From Sphingobacteriales bacterium (lineage in GTDB: Bacteria; Bacteroidota; Bacteroidia; Chitinophagales; Chitinophagaceae), in NCBI GenBank assembly GCA_004294195.1, contig REAQ01000010.1, positions 1-9,253 of the forward strand: a stretch of 9,253 bases of DNA, given 5' to 3'. The notes under the pieces were generated by a model, which ran no database searches, was not told the DNA's origin, and saw nothing but the letters and a program-made list of their open reading frames with translations. The translations under genes were made by a program, and so were the position numbers. Positions 1-6,826 of this stretch are shown piece by piece. The first letter of the stretch is position 1; every line of letters begins with the position of its first letter.

Positions 1-1017
1 CTCCTTAAACCCACCAAGGTCATGTAACATGCTTTCATTGGCAAATCTGGCCGCAGCACTACTTGCTGTGGCCGGATTGTGCAGGATCTCCAAAAACATT
101 TTTTTCAGTTCCGTGACATCTTTTTTCATGTCAAAGAAAAGTTTATAAAGGATATCCCTTTCACTGGTAAAATCCGCTGTGGCACCATTCCCATTCAAGT
201 GACCTTGTGGAGCCAGTACGGGCAGCCGATGCTGCCTGTGGTCAGGCAGAAACCTTTGCATGATGGCACCCGTTACTGCTTTATCTTTTGACAACACGGA
301 AACCTGTTCCGCAATGTTTTTAAGCTCGCGAACATTACCTGGCCAGGTATATTCTTCAATCACGCGTCTGGCCTCATCGTCAAGTTGAATAGGGGATGTC
401 TTGTATTTTTCCGCAAAGTCAACACAGAATTTACGAAACAACAACACAATATCTTCTCTACGATCCCGCAATGAGGGAACCCTTATTGGAACAGTGTTTA
501 ACCGGTAATAGAGATCTTCCCTGAACTTGCCATTTTGTGTTCCTGCCAGCAAATCCTTGTTGGTTGCTGCTATAACGCGCACATCTGTTTTCTGCACCTT
601 GGAAGATCCCACCCGAATATATTCGCCGGTCTCCAGCACGCGCAGTAATCTGGCCTGGGTACCCAATGGCATCTCGCCAATTTCATCCAGGAAAATAGTA
701 CCGCCATTGACCGTTTCAAAATATCCTTTTCGGCTATCCATGGCTCCGGTGAAGGAGCCTTTTTCATGACCGAATAATTCTGAATCGATGGTGCCCTCCG
801 GGATGGCGCCGCAGTTGACCGCAATAAAAGGATTATGCTTCCTTGAACTCAAGGCGTGAATGATCTGCGAGAAAACTTCCTTACCAACGCCACTCTCACC
901 ATAAATCAAAACAGTCAGGTCCGTATTAGCCACCTGTGACGCCACCTGCAATGCATAGTTCAAAGCAGTGGAGTTGCCAATGATACCAAACCTGTTTTTT
1001 ATCAGTTGAAGATCCAT
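1..1017 (-). CDS. Sigma-54-dependent AAA+ transcriptional activator (partial, C-terminus off window)
   Basis: An enhancer-binding-type activator that would use ATP hydrolysis to open promoters held by sigma-54 RNA polymerase. The 339 visible residues begin directly with the AAA+ core; there is no receiver, GAF or PAS domain in front. Visible motifs are Walker A GESGVGKE (40-47), the sigma-54 contact loop as GSFTGA (87-92, Ser in place of the second-position Ala of GAFTGA), Walker B GGTIFLDEIGEM (105-116), the FREDLYYRLN arginine-finger region (165-174) and sensor II WPGNVREL (225-232). After about residue 258 comes a linker-like stretch; the expected C-terminal Fis-type helix-turn-helix would lie beyond the left edge. 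The ATG at 1017 lies 3 bases after the miaB stop, so the two genes are almost certainly co-transcribed. From memory, a miaB/sigma-54-activator pair is common in Bacteroidota, often followed by lptE and secG. The family call is firm; target promoters and the controlling signal are unknown. Confidence 0.93.
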   Translation of the reverse strand, partial: MDLQLIKNRFGIIGNSTALNYALQVASQVANTDLTVLIYGESGVGKEVFSQIIHALSSRKHNPFIAVNCGAIPEGTIDSELFGHEKGSFTGAMDSRKGYFETVNGGTIFLDEIGEMPLGTQARLLRVLETGEYIRVGSSKVQKTDVRVIAATNKDLLAGTQNGKFREDLYYRLNTVPIRVPSLRDRREDIVLLFRKFCVDFAEKYKTSPIQLDDEARRVIEEYTWPGNVRELKNIAEQVSVLSKDKAVTGAIMQRFLPDHRQHRLPVLAPQGHLNGNGATADFTSERDILYKLFFDMKKDVTELKKMFLEILHNPATASSAAARFANESMLHDLGGFKE

Positions 1018-1020
1018 TTC

Positions 1021-2436
1021 TTAAATAGTTTGACCTAACAATGTACCCTGGGTACAATCATTTACTTTAACCATCACGTAGTCTCCTGGTTTGAGTGACT
1101 TGTTTTCCTTCGGGAAAACCACAACTTTACTGTGACTGGTTCTTCCCATCCAATCCTGACTACTGCGTTTTGATTCTCCTTCAATAAGCACCTTGAATGT
1201 TTTACCCAGGTCTCTTTTGTTGCTTTCCAGGGAAAGCCTGTTTTGAAGGGATACAATCTCTTCAAGTCTACTGCGCTTTACCTCCTCTGGCACATCATCT
1301 TCATATCTCTTTGCGGCAAGGGTACCGGGGCGCTCTGAATACTTGAACATGTAGGAGAAGTCGTAACCGCTTTGCTTCATGAGGTCCAGTGTGTCTTTGT
1401 GATCTTCTTCCGTCTCCGTACAAAATCCGGTGATGATATCTGAGCTGATGCCACAATCAGGCATCACTTCCATGATCCGTTTTACTTTGGCCAGATACCA
1501 TTCTCTGGTGTACGTACGGTTCATCAATTGCAATATCCTTGTGGATCCGCTTTGAACTGGAAGGTGAATATATTTGCAGATGTTTTCATGCTTTGCCATT
1601 ACGTGCAGCACTTCATCCGTAATGTCTTTGGGATGGGAGGTGCTAAACCTAACCCTCAGGTCAGGATGAACCTGTGCAACCATTTCAAGTAAATTGGCAA
1701 AGGTTACCTGCGTGCCTGTTTCCGGATAATGCCAGTAGTAGCTGTCCACATTCTGTCCTAACAGGGTCACTTCTTTATATCCTTTATCCCAGAGATCCCT
1801 GCATTCAGCAACAACAGAAAAGGCATCCCTGGAACGTTCACGTCCTCTTGTAAATGGAACCACACAGAATGCGCACATGTTGTTGCAGCCGCGCATAATG
1901 CTGACAAAGGCGGTAACGCCGTTGCTGTTCAATCTTACTGGCGAGATATCAGCGTAAGTCTCTTCACGACTCAACAGCACGTTAATGCCTTTTTGACCAC
2001 TATCTGCCTGGTTGATCAACACGGGAAGGGTTCTGTAGGCATCGGGCCCAACCACCATATCCACCAGTTTCTCTTCTTCCAGCAATGTGGTTTTCAAACG
2101 TTCGGCCATGCACCCCAGCATCCCGATCAACATTCCGGGATTGCTTTTTTTAAGGCTTTTAAACTCAGTTAGTCTTTTCCGAACAGTTTGTTCTGCTTTC
2201 TCCCTGATGCTACAGGTGTTCAGGAAAACGAGATCAGCCTCTTCCGCGTTGCGCGTTGCGCCATATCCACTTTCCTGCAGGATAGATGCAATGATTTCAC
2301 TGTCTGCAAAGTTCATCTGGCATCCATAACTCTCAATATAGAATTTTCGGGCATAGCTACGCGTGTCCCCAGCTTTTGGGGCTATGGCCTCGCCCTGCCG
2401 CGCTTCGTCTTGTAACTTTCCAATCAAGTCAACCAT
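1021..2436 (-). CDS. miaB: tRNA-2-methylthio-N6-dimethylallyladenosine synthase MiaB
   Basis: A radical-SAM methylthiotransferase that converts i6A37 to ms2i6A37 in tRNAs reading UNN codons. The N-terminal domain carries the auxiliary-cluster cysteines C39 (ESYGCQMN), C75 (NTCSIREKA) and C109 (GCMAERL). The radical-SAM cluster is C184-x3-C188-x2-C191 inside [21 protein letters not shown]-terminal TRAM RNA-binding domain covers roughly residues 408-471. At 471 residues the length is normal for the family. I chose the ATG at 2436 over the in-frame TTG at 2457 because the TTG lies inside the candidate -7 element TATTTTTG (2462-2455) and would add only an unremarkable MSFFFQT extension. No Shine-Dalgarno sequence is visible, as is usual in Bacteroidota. 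It is the first gene of a pair with the downstream sigma-54 activator. All catalytic cysteines are present, so it should be functional. Confidence 0.97.
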   Translation of the reverse strand: MVDLIGKLQDEARQGEAIAPKAGDTRSYARKFYIESYGCQMNFADSEIIASILQESGYGATRNAEEADLVFLNTCSIREKAEQTVRKRLTEFKSLKKSNPGMLIGMLGCMAERLKTTLLEEEKLVDMVVGPDAYRTLPVLINQADSGQKGINVLLSREETYADISPVRLNSNGVTAFVSIMRGCNNMCAFCVVPFTRGRERSRDAFSVVAECRDLWDKGYKEVTLLGQNVDSYYWHYPETGTQVTFANLLEMVAQVHPDLRVRFSTSHPKDITDEVLHVMAKHENICKYIHLPVQSGSTRILQLMNRTYTREWYLAKVKRIMEVMPDCGISSDIITGFCTETEEDHKDTLDLMKQSGYDFSYMFKYSERPGTLAAKRYEDDVPEEVKRSRLEEIVSLQNRLSLESNKRDLGKTFKVLIEGESKRSSQDWMGRTSHSKVVVFPKENKSLKPGDYVMVKVNDCTQGTLLGQTI

Positions 2437-2454
2437 AGTTTGAAAAAAGAACGA

Positions 2455-2462
2455 CAAAAATA
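2455..2462 (-). promoter_or_regulatory. Candidate Bacteroidota -7 promoter element for miaB
   Basis: On the minus strand the bases read TATTTTTG, an exact match to the TAnnTTTG -7 consensus of Bacteroidota housekeeping promoters. It lies 18 bases before the miaB ATG at 2436, leaving a 5' leader of roughly 10-15 bases. I do not find a convincing TTTG -33 element at the normal spacing. The region is AT-rich, so a chance match is possible. Confidence 0.4.
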
Positions 2463-2477
2463 CGACAATTTGTCATA
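2461..2477. promoter_or_regulatory. 17-bp near-palindrome, candidate operator in the divergent promoter region
   Basis: TACGACAATTTGTCATA is an inverted repeat around the central T at 2469: 7 of 8 base pairs match, with an uninterrupted core GACAA-T-TTGTC (2464-2474). It overlaps the upstream end of the candidate miaB -7 element and lies between the divergent miaB and receptor genes, the place expected for a dimeric repressor or activator site. Only one copy was seen in the window and no binding protein can be named. Confidence 0.35.
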
Positions 2478-2486
2478 TCAGTCTCG

Positions 2487-2525
2487 ATGGAAACATATCA
2501 AAGCTTAATTTTAAGTCGATTTTGA
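2487..2525 (+). other. Possible 12-codon leader frame ending on the receptor start (or sign of a frameshift)
   Basis: An ATG at 2487 opens a frame reading METYQSLILSRF and stops with TGA at 2523-2525. That stop overlaps the receptor's TTG start (2522-2524) as TTGA, the geometry of a termination-reinitiation junction. Alternatively the ATG is the true receptor start and a one-base indel between 2490 and 2525 has split it from the signal peptide. The receptor frame itself stays open upstream to the TGA at 2441 and contains no ATG or GTG in that stretch. The sequence alone does not decide between these readings. Confidence 0.25.
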
Positions 2526-4882
2526 GAGCTCTGCTTTGGATATTAGCGTTCATCCCTTGTTCCGCCATCGCTCAGGTGAGGGATGGTAGCCTGGAAGGTT
2601 CCCTAAGGGATTCAGCAACCCGAATGGCCGTTGGGATGGCAACGGTACGTCTCAGTAGATACGGCGAGGCCGTGAGCCGACAATCAATAACTGACAAAAC
2701 AGGCTTTTTCTCCATCGATTCCCTTATTGAAGGTAAATACCGCCTGGTGATCAGTTTCTCTGGATATTCCAGCTACCTGATGGATAGTAACCTCATTAAA
2801 CCAGATCGTAAAGACCTCAACCTGGGCGAGATCGTCATGGTGCCATCGGCCCAAAACCTGGAAACCATAGTTATCTATGCCGAAAAACCCCTGATTCAAT
2901 CCAAGGATGGTAACATTACGATGAACGTGGCTGAGTCTCCCATGGGTGCAGGATCTAACGCTGCAGACCTTTTGAAGAATATGCCGCTGGTTAATGCGGA
3001 TCCAGATGGCAAGGTTACGGTTAGAGGCCGGGAACCCCGTATCCTGGTGGATGAAAAACCCGTAGACCTGAACGGGATGCAGCTTAGTGATTTCGTGGAG
3101 TCCCTGCCCGGAGGAATGATTGAGAAGATAGAAGTCATGACAAATCCCCCTGCGCAGTATGCACAAGAACCTGGCGGTGTGATCAATATCGTTACAAAAA
3201 AAGGGAAAGGCGGATTGAACGGAAGGGTCACCGTTTTTGCAGGAAGCAGGGGAGAAGCCGGCTCCAATCTAAACCTGAACTACAGGCAAAAAGGCCTTGC
3301 GTTTAGCTTCACCACCGGCGATACCTACAATTCTTTTTCCGGATTCGGTTCCAGCGTACGGGAGAATTACTATACTGATTCATCCAACCAATTGAAGACT
3401 GCCAATGAATATGTAAACATCAGCAGGAGACCCAACATGAGGTTTAACCTGGACTATGATTTCAATGCCCGCAACAGCATCAACCTTGTACTGACCTATA
3501 ATGGAAATAATTTTGACAACGATGGCACTACAGCCTATGCCAATTTCAATGATACGGGTATAAACTATAGAAACTCTTCGAGGAAAATTCTGTCTACAGG
3601 AGATAACAAGAATCCTGGTGCCAACCTTAGTTATAACCACAAAGGCAAAAAGGCTGGTGAACAATTGCGAATTCTAATGGGATGGAACAAAAGCTGGCAA
3701 GACAATGCACGGTATTTCCAACAAACATTTTTTGACAGCAAGGGAAACTCGTATGGTGAGGATTCATTACAGAAGCAGTTAATAGACAACAACAACACAG
3801 GCCTAAACATCAGGGGTGGGTATGATTTCCCCATTAACAATGGCAAGACGGTTTTTTCGGCTGGTGGAGCATATTTTTTTCAGCATAGTCATGTGATACA
3901 GAATACCTATTATGAAGATGTAAACGGGGACGATATTTTTGTGGATATCCTGAGCAATGACTTCGGGTTTACACAGGGCGTATCCAATCTGCGGGCATCG
4001 GTCAAACAAAAATTCAACAAGACGATGTCTTTAAATACAGGCATAACCTGGGAGGCTACGGACATTCGATTTGATTTATATAAGCAGGGGAACAAGGTCA
4101 GTAATCATTATGCAAACTGGCTTCCCTTCGGAGGACTATACTATAACATGGAGAATGGTCGTAATGCAAGTTTGGTTTATCGCCGTACGATCCGAAGGCC
4201 TGGAATCAGGGAACTTAACCCATCTATTGACTACACGGATCCTTACAATTTAAGAAGTGGGAATCCTTTTCTTGAACCAACCTTTGCAGATAATTTTGAT
4301 GTAACGGTAGGTAAAACCACTAGTAAATTCTATGCTAGCCTCGGTCTGGGGATCAACTTCGTGAACAATATTTTTGCAAGCTTGCGCACATTGATTGATG
4401 AAGGTAAAACGATGACTACCTGGTATAACATCGATACCAAAAAAGAATATGAAATCACCGCATGGGCCGGATATACTATTGTTAAAGGATTGCGCGTCAA
4501 TGGCAGTGCCGGCTATGTGTATAATCAGTACAGTGCTGCGGATATTCTTCAATACCGTTACCGAAATGGAGGATCAGTCAATGGTAAGTTGAACCTGTCT
4601 TACGCACTGAAAGACGTTTGGAGTTTTACGGGTAATGTGAACTATAATCGCTTTGCAAATCCGCAGGGTACGGTGCGCAGTACTGTTGCGATGAACATGG
4701 GGATACAGAAGAAATTCTACAAGAAAAAGCTGACCGCAACACTCAATATGATTGATCCGATCATCCAGCAAACCTATCAGAATACTACGACGGGTACCAA
4801 CTTTATGGTCTTTAGTGAAGGAACGACAGAGACCCGGAACTTCAGGCTTACCCTGACCTACAATTTCAAGTTAAAAGGTTGA
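2522..4882 (+). CDS. TonB-dependent outer-membrane receptor with carboxypeptidase-regulatory-like N-terminal domain
   Basis: A large outer-membrane beta-barrel protein of 786 residues, the usual size for the Bacteroidota 'outer membrane beta-barrel family' (OMP_b-brl_3-like). In order: a signal peptide (1-17, hydrophobic ALLWILAFIP then AIA before Q18); a carboxypeptidase-D-regulatory-like beta-sandwich (about 20-105); a TonB-box-like ETIVIYA (114-120); a plug domain (about 125-230) with DLLKNMPLV, ILVDEKPVDLNG, IEKIEVMTNPPAQY and GGVINIVTKKGKG; then a barrel rich in alternating aromatic/polar strands up to the C-terminal LTLTYNFKLKG. It should import a substrate in a TonB/ExbBD-dependent way, but the ligand cannot be told; there is no SusD partner next to it, so a polysaccharide locus is not supported. 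The start is uncertain: TTG at 2522 is the only ordinary in-frame start that keeps the signal peptide. The gene is divergent from miaB, and its stop is 2 bases from that of the convergent next gene. Confidence 0.9.
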   Translation: MRALLWILAFIPCSAIAQVRDGSLEGSLRDSATRMAVGMATVRLSRYGEAVSRQSITDKTGFFSIDSLIEGKYRLVISFSGYSSYLMDSNLIKPDRKDLNLGEIVMVPSAQNLETIVIYAEKPLIQSKDGNITMNVAESPMGAGSNAADLLKNMPLVNADPDGKVTVRGREPRILVDEKPVDLNGMQLSDFVESLPGGMIEKIEVMTNPPAQYAQEPGGVINIVTKKGKGGLNGRVTVFAGSRGEAGSNLNLNYRQKGLAFSFTTGDTYNSFSGFGSSVRENYYTDSSNQLKTANEYVNISRRPNMRFNLDYDFNARNSINLVLTYNGNNFDNDGTTAYANFNDTGINYRNSSRKILSTGDNKNPGANLSYNHKGKKAGEQLRILMGWNKSWQDNARYFQQTFFDSKGNSYGEDSLQKQLIDNNNTGLNIRGGYDFPINNGKTVFSAGGAYFFQHSHVIQNTYYEDVNGDDIFVDILSNDFGFTQGVSNLRASVKQKFNKTMSLNTGITWEATDIRFDLYKQGNKVSNHYANWLPFGGLYYNMENGRNASLVYRRTIRRPGIRELNPSIDYTDPYNLRSGNPFLEPTFADNFDVTVGKTTSKFYASLGLGINFVNNIFASLRTLIDEGKTMTTWYNIDTKKEYEITAWAGYTIVKGLRVNGSAGYVYNQYSAADILQYRYRNGGSVNGKLNLSYALKDVWSFTGNVNYNRFANPQGTVRSTVAMNMGIQKKFYKKKLTATLNMIDPIIQQTYQNTTTGTNFMVFSEGTTETRNFRLTLTYNFKLKG

Positions 4883-4884
4883 AT

Positions 4885-5397
4885 TTACGCAGGCTGTTGT
4901 GCAAACTTTCCGATTAGCCAGCTATTCCCAGCCGGGATCATCCATTTCTCCAGCAATTCAGCTTTTGTTTGAACGGTGTTGTTGAAATAGAGGGTGTCAC
5001 GCGTAACAAATCCATGCTCAACAGCATAAGATAATTGTGCCAGTGGTAACAACTGTATGTTGTCTTTCATCACAAAACACATCAGTTGCCTGTTGAACAA
5101 CGAAACCTGAAATGTTTGTTCGATGGATTTAATCACGCGTACTGAACTATCCGTGCTGCATCCGCTGACAGTTGCAGCTGATTCGTCCGCCATGAGCACA
5201 ATGAACTGCCCGAAGAACATGGTTGCAAAACCTTTGACGGGCATACCATGGGTGTTCCACTGTTCCACGAAACCGTCAAGCATGGCTTCGATCTGCAAAG
5301 CTTCCTGCATGGTAAACCTGCGATCAGACTGATAGATCCAAACCCGGGAGCTATCATCAAAATCTTCCGGGATCAGGTGTTTAAAAGCTAAATTCAT
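4885..5397 (-). CDS. Conserved Bacteroidota protein of unknown function (family often mislabelled 'ABC transporter ATPase')
   Basis: A 170-residue soluble protein with no signal peptide and no membrane segment. I recognise the pattern SSRVWIYQSDRRFT near the N-terminus, GQFIVLMADES and SGCSTDSSVRVI in the middle (about 63-90), and FNNTVQTKAELLEKWMIPAGNSWL near the C-terminus. In Bacteroidota genomes such proteins are commonly named 'ABC transporter ATPase', but there is no Walker A (GxxxxGKS/T), no LSGGQ signature and no Walker B aspartate, and the length is too short for an ABC nucleotide-binding domain. The conserved Cys and Ser in SGCSTDSS and the paired aromatic residues suggest a binding or catalytic pocket, but no reaction can be assigned. 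It lies 28 bases downstream of the CCG-type Fe-S protein gene, a neighbourhood I recall from other Bacteroidota, which points to a shared function. A TAnnTTTG element 4 bases before its ATG may give it its own transcript. Family recognition is good; function is unknown. Confidence 0.85.
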   Translation of the reverse strand: MNLAFKHLIPEDFDDSSRVWIYQSDRRFTMQEALQIEAMLDGFVEQWNTHGMPVKGFATMFFGQFIVLMADESAATVSGCSTDSSVRVIKSIEQTFQVSLFNRQLMCFVMKDNIQLLPLAQLSYAVEHGFVTRDTLYFNNTVQTKAELLEKWMIPAGNSWLIGKFAQQPA

Positions 5398-5401
5398 AGT
5401 A

Positions 5402-5409
5402 CAAAGGTA
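5402..5409 (-). promoter_or_regulatory. Candidate -7 promoter element for a leaderless transcript
   Basis: On the minus strand the bases read TACCTTTG, an exact TAnnTTTG match, with only 4 bases between it and the ATG at 5397. A start site 5-8 bases downstream would fall at or within a few bases of the start codon, giving a leaderless or nearly leaderless mRNA for the 170-residue protein. No clear TTTG -33 element is seen at about 19 bases upstream, in the 28-base gap or the end of the Fe-S gene. Confidence 0.4.
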
Positions 5410-5425
5410 TGAAAAAGCGAATTGC

Positions 5426-6208
5426 TTATTTCTGCAGGGAAGCGGCTACCAGTTCAGCGATGTCAAGCACCTGAACCTCTGCCTCTTTTTCTTTGCCTTT
5501 TACTCCGTCTGTGAGCATCGTATTGCAGAATGGGCAGGCCGCCGCAATTACTTGGGCCCCCGTTTCCAATGCTTCATTGGTTCTTTCCTGGTTGACGCGA
5601 ATGGTGCCTTTTTCTTCTTCCTTGAACATTTGAGCGCCGCCGGCACCGCAGCAGAGGCCGTTGGATCTGCAGCGTTTCATTTCCACCAACTCCGCATCCA
5701 GTAATTCAAGCACCTGACGGGGCGCTTCATAAATACCGTTGGCCCTGCCGAGGTAGCAGGAATCGTGGTAAGTGATTTTCTTTCCTTTAAAGGACCCGCC
5801 ACCCTGAAGCTTAATACGGCCCTCCTGGATCAGCTGTTGAAGAAAGGTAGCATGATGCACTACTTCGTAATTGCCACCGAGCTCTGGGTATTCGTTCTTC
5901 AAAACATTAAAGCAATGTGGGCAGGTTGTCACAATTTTCCGCACTTGGTAGTTGTTCAGCAGTTGGATGTTCTGGTAGGCCATCATCTGGAACATGAATT
6001 CATTACCCGCTCTCCTGACGGGATCGCCGGTGCAAGCTTCTTCCTTGCCCAGAATCGCAAAATTGATCTTTAACTCCTGAAGGATGGATGCAAAAGCCCT
6101 TGTTATTTTTTGTGCACGCTGATCAAAGCTTCCGGCACAACCTACCCAGAATAGGATGTCCGGGGATTTACCCTCTGCTAATAGTTCAGCCATGGTAGGC
6201 ACCTGCAT
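5426..6208 (-). CDS. CCG-domain (Fe-S)-binding protein, heterodisulfide reductase HdrB/D-like or GlcF-like
   Basis: A 260-residue cytoplasmic protein made of two cysteine-rich CCG-type modules, as found in heterodisulfide reductase HdrB/D and in glycolate and lactate oxidase iron-sulfur subunits. The second module is complete: C151 (HDSCYLGR), C186-C187-G188 (LCCGAGGAQMF) and C225-x2-C228 (CPFCNT). The first has C24 (WVGCAGSFD), C59 (ACTGDP, a single cysteine where CCG has two) and C96-x2-C99 (CPHCFN). Such modules can bind unusual 4Fe-4S clusters that act on thiols or disulfides. The length matches the Bacteroidota version of the family, so it is not truncated. In other genomes of the phylum I recall a larger membrane-linked Fe-S protein just upstream; here the upstream neighbour is the divergent DinB gene, so that partner, if present, is elsewhere. 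It probably transcribes with the 170-residue gene 28 bases downstream. An in-frame ATG at 6193 is an alternative start, but the ATG at 6208 fits the family N-terminus. The electron partner and substrate are not known. Confidence 0.92.
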   Translation of the reverse strand: MQVPTMAELLAEGKSPDILFWVGCAGSFDQRAQKITRAFASILQELKINFAILGKEEACTGDPVRRAGNEFMFQMMAYQNIQLLNNYQVRKIVTTCPHCFNVLKNEYPELGGNYEVVHHATFLQQLIQEGRIKLQGGGSFKGKKITYHDSCYLGRANGIYEAPRQVLELLDAELVEMKRCRSNGLCCGAGGAQMFKEEEKGTIRVNQERTNEALETGAQVIAAACPFCNTMLTDGVKGKEKEAEVQVLDIAELVAASLQK

Positions 6209-6284
6209 AAAAGGAAATTTTCGTAAATCTATGATGAAAGGTCAATATAGTATGCCTGTGCGTTCAAATATTTTAGCGATGTGT

Positions 6285-6292
6285 TATCTTTA
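6285..6292 (+). promoter_or_regulatory. Candidate -7 promoter element for the DinB-NRDE-ATP-grasp-LysE operon
   Basis: TATCTTTA matches TAnnTTTG at 5 of the 6 fixed positions. GTTC at 6262-6265, 19 bases upstream, is a weak stand-in for the TTTG -33 element. Transcription starting about 6298 would leave a leader of under 30 bases before the ATG at 6326. It is the only candidate I see for the plus strand in the 117-base divergent gap (6209-6325). Confidence 0.35.
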
Positions 6293-6325
6293 GCGCAATT
6301 AGCTTAAAATCTATCCAACAAAACG

Positions 6326-6826
6326 ATGCCATTGCAAGAAGCCGTACGCCACACCTTTGTACAATTATCAGGTTCCCTTGAACTGATGACCCAGGAAGAA
6401 TTTATTCAACCTTGTGTTCATTTATCCAATTCAACCATAGGACAACACGTCCGGCATATCATTGAAATGTTTCAATGCCTTGAACTGGGTTATGAAACAG
6501 GTTCAGTGAACTATGAATTGAGGAAACGGGATCCCCTTATTGAGACGAGAAAAGATGTTGCGGTTGCTGCGCTGCAGGTTGTTTTTGAAGGATTGAACAA
6601 GCCAGATAAAGCCTTGGTTCTGGAGGGCGTTTACAATGATCATAGTGAAACCCTTTTGCAGATTCCTACCAATTATTATAGAGAGATTATCTACAATCTG
6701 GAGCATACCATCCATCACATGGCGTTGATCAGAATTGGAATACGCGAGCTTAAGCATATTGAGCTACCTGAGGGTTATGGCGTAGCCTCTGCAACGGTGA
6801 AGCATAAACAAAGATGTGCACAGTAA
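6326..6826 (+). CDS. DinB-family (YfiT/BstA-like fold) putative metal-dependent protein
   Basis: A 166-residue all-helical soluble protein of the DinB four-helix-bundle superfamily. The three-histidine metal site is visible as H41 in SNSTIGQHVRHI and H127 with H131 in NLEHTIHHMALIR, at the spacing normal for the family. Family members include thiol transferases (bacillithiol and mycothiol S-transferases, YfiT) and maleylpyruvate isomerases, but many, including most in Bacteroidota, have no known substrate; the sequence does not decide. It is the first gene of a plus-strand run and its last 13 bases overlap the start of the NRDE gene, so translation of the two is probably coupled. The A-rich stretch before the ATG (AACAAAACG) is typical of Bacteroidota start regions; there is no Shine-Dalgarno sequence. 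A weak promoter-like element lies about 34 bases upstream. Confidence 0.85.
   Translation: MPLQEAVRHTFVQLSGSLELMTQEEFIQPCVHLSNSTIGQHVRHIIEMFQCLELGYETGSVNYELRKRDPLIETRKDVAVAALQVVFEGLNKPDKALVLEGVYNDHSETLLQIPTNYYREIIYNLEHTIHHMALIRIGIRELKHIELPEGYGVASATVKHKQRCAQ

Noticed and set aside
259..282. Possible sigma-54 (-24/-12) promoter, TGGCACCCGTTACTGC on the plus strand.
   Set aside because: The GG and GC dinucleotides are 11 bases apart instead of 10, the -12 part is CTGC rather than TTGC, and it lies inside the activator's own coding sequence with no gene downstream.
2437..2457. TTG start at 2457 for miaB, giving 478 residues.
   Set aside because: The TTG lies inside the TATTTTTG promoter-like element and the added residues are not part of any domain; the ATG at 2436 is the more normal start.
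2684..3267. Long minus-strand open frames (160 and 123 residues) opposite the receptor gene.
   Set aside because: They lie fully inside the well-supported receptor coding sequence, show no recognisable motif, and look like antisense shadows.
2522..4882. Polysaccharide utilisation locus (SusC/SusD pair).
   Set aside because: There is no SusD-like lipoprotein, glycoside hydrolase or anti-sigma gene nearby; the receptor stands alone between unrelated genes.
5765..6073. A 102-residue plus-strand frame opposite the Fe-S protein gene.
   Set aside because: It is antisense to the conserved cysteine motifs and its translation resembles no family.
6224..6231. Minus-strand TAGATTTA as a -7 element for the Fe-S gene.
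   Set aside because: It matches 5 of the 6 fixed positions but has no -33 partner at the right spacing, and the region is AT-rich; too weak to list as a feature.
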